DNA from: Actinomyces viscosus
GTDB lineage: Bacteria > Bacteroidota > Bacteroidia > Flavobacteriales_D > Crocinitomicaceae
Reading direction: 5' to 3'
Assembly: GCA_943326975.2 (NCBI GenBank)
Contig: CALPVI020000070.1
Coordinates: 1 to 7,864 of the forward strand
DNA length: 7,864 nt
This document shows positions 7,018 to 7,864 of this stretch, piece after piece. The translations under genes and the position numbers were made by a program. Under the pieces are notes generated by a model. That model ran no database searches. It was not told the origin of the DNA and was given only the letters and a program-made list of their open reading frames with translations. Numbering within the stretch: the stretch's first letter is position 1; each line of letters begins with the position of its first letter.

Positions 7018-7485
7018 ATGAAAATTCTAATGGTATGTTTAGGAAATATTTGTCGATCTCCTTTGGCAGATGGTTTACTTAAAAAAAAAGTAAACGACTT
7101 AAATTTAGATGTGTTGGTAGATTCAGCTGGAACTGCAAATTACCATGTTGGTAAAGCACCAGATCATCGTATGAGAGAAACTGCTAATAAGTTTGGCTAT
7201 TCAATTGATAAACTTAGAGGACGCCAATTTGTTGTAGCAGATTTTGATAAGTTTGATAGAATTTATGCGATGGATAAAAGTAATTATGCAAACATCGTTA
7301 AATTGGCCAAAAACGAAGAAGATATTCAAAAAGTAAAATTGATATTAAATGAATCTCATCCAGGAAAAGATTTAGAAGTTCCAGATCCTTATTATGGAGG
7401 AGAACAAGGATTCATAGAAGTTTATAATTTATTAAACGAAGCTACTGATGTGATTTTAGCTTCGATCAAACATTTAAAAAAATAA
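7018..7485 (+). CDS. Low-molecular-weight protein tyrosine phosphatase
   Basis: This enzyme family dephosphorylates phosphotyrosine through a cysteinyl-phosphate intermediate in the cytoplasm. The 155-residue protein has the P-loop CLGNICRS at residues 7-14 (CX5RS, nucleophile Cys7, Arg13), with a second cysteine at 12 as in many family members. The general acid is Asp123 in VPDPYYGG, where Asp-Pro-Tyr-Tyr is the usual form. VDSAGTANYHVGKAPD (34-49) and RGRQF (67-71) are also family hallmarks. The length is standard. The ATG at 7018 puts the first beta-strand (MKILMV) directly before the P-loop; an in-frame TTG at 6997 would add seven residues overlapping the promoter and is unlikely. The physiological substrate is unknown; arsenate reductases share the fold, but the DPYY loop favours phosphatase. 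The methyltransferase gene follows after 2 bases. Confidence 0.93.
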   Translation: MKILMVCLGNICRSPLADGLLKKKVNDLNLDVLVDSAGTANYHVGKAPDHRMRETANKFGYSIDKLRGRQFVVADFDKFDRIYAMDKSNYANIVKLAKNEEDIQKVKLILNESHPGKDLEVPDPYYGGEQGFIEVYNLLNEATDVILASIKHLKK

Positions 7486-7487
7486 GT

Positions 7488-7864
7488 ATGTCTACAGAAG
7501 AAATTGTAAAAGGGAAAATTTACATGTTACCCTCAACACTTGGTGGTGAATCAGTAACAGATATTATTCCGGCTGATGTCATTTCAATTGCAACAAGCAT
7601 TCGTTTTTTTGCTGTAGAAGATATAAAAATGGCACGACGTTTACTACGTAAAATGGATCGTGAATTTCCAATAGATGAATCTAAATTTTTCATTTTAAAT
7701 AAAAAAACACCAACTGACGAATTATACAAAATGCTGAAACCTGTTTTGAATGGAGAAACAATGGCCGTAATCTCAGATGCTGGTTGTCCAGGAGTTGCTG
7801 ATCCAGGTGCCGAATTGGTTGCTTTGGCTCATGAACACGAAGTTGAAGTCTTACCATTAGTTGG
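7488..7864 (+). CDS. SAM-dependent methyltransferase, RsmI-like / tetrapyrrole methylase family (3' end outside window)
   Basis: The frame opens at ATG 7488, 2 bases after the phosphatase stop, and is open to the window edge: 125 complete codons plus two bases. The N-terminus GKIYMLPSTLGG (9-20) is the first strand and loop of the tetrapyrrole-methylase fold. SDAGCPGVADPGAELV (96-111) is the SAM-binding glycine-rich motif shared with RsmI, the 16S rRNA C1402 2'-O-methyltransferase. The segment between (FFAVEDIKMARRLLRKM, FILNKKT) fits, from memory, a shorter Bacteroidota paralogue of RsmI annotated only as SAM-dependent methyltransferase, rather than RsmI itself. The substrate is therefore uncertain, with rRNA possible. 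The tight spacing suggests co-transcription and translational coupling with the phosphatase. Confidence 0.85.
   Translation, partial: MSTEEIVKGKIYMLPSTLGGESVTDIIPADVISIATSIRFFAVEDIKMARRLLRKMDREFPIDESKFFILNKKTPTDELYKMLKPVLNGETMAVISDAGCPGVADPGAELVALAHEHEVEVLPLV

Noticed and set aside
7520..7729. Minus-strand 69-codon open frame at the right end
   Set aside because: It is opposite the real methyltransferase frame, which carries clear family motifs.
1..7864. CRISPR array, insertion sequence, tRNA, rRNA, defence or toxin-antitoxin system
   Set aside because: No regular direct repeats, transposase motifs, cloverleaf-like or rRNA sequence, and no recognisable defence genes; gene content is core chromosomal.

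Overview
The window looks like an ordinary chromosomal segment from a Bacteroidota bacterium, most likely in or near the Flavobacteriales. The DNA is strongly AT-rich. The primary sigma factor is the short form that begins MRQLKIIKQVTNRE, which is characteristic of this phylum. Genes lack clear Shine-Dalgarno sequences, and four plus-strand genes have a TAnnTTTG box, the Bacteroidota -7 promoter element, just upstream. I saw no sign of phage, transposon, CRISPR, tRNA or rRNA.

Layout from left to right: the 3' end of an outer-membrane beta-barrel gene, probably the C-terminal barrel of a patatin-like phospholipase (1-981); a two-domain vicinal-oxygen-chelate (VOC, glyoxalase/dioxygenase superfamily) protein (1108-2175); a secreted lipoprotein of uncertain family (2266-3351); the replication-restart helicase priA (3420-5903); the primary sigma factor rpoD on the minus strand, convergent with priA (5900-6769); a 248-base divergent intergenic region containing several short palindromes; a low-molecular-weight protein tyrosine phosphatase (7018-7485); and the 5' part of a tetrapyrrole-methylase/RsmI-like SAM-dependent methyltransferase (7488 to the window edge). 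The last two genes are 2 bases apart and probably form an operon. Most other neighbours have their own candidate promoters and look like single-gene units with no shared pathway.

No stretch over 300 bases lacks a gene. The gaps are 982-1107, 2176-2265, 3352-3419 and 6770-7017.

The most notable structure is at the priA/rpoD junction. The two genes share the palindromic tetramer TTAA, which serves as a stop codon on both strands. A convincing intrinsic terminator for rpoD lies inside the last part of the priA coding sequence, read on the opposite strand. I found no evidence of an undescribed multi-gene system.
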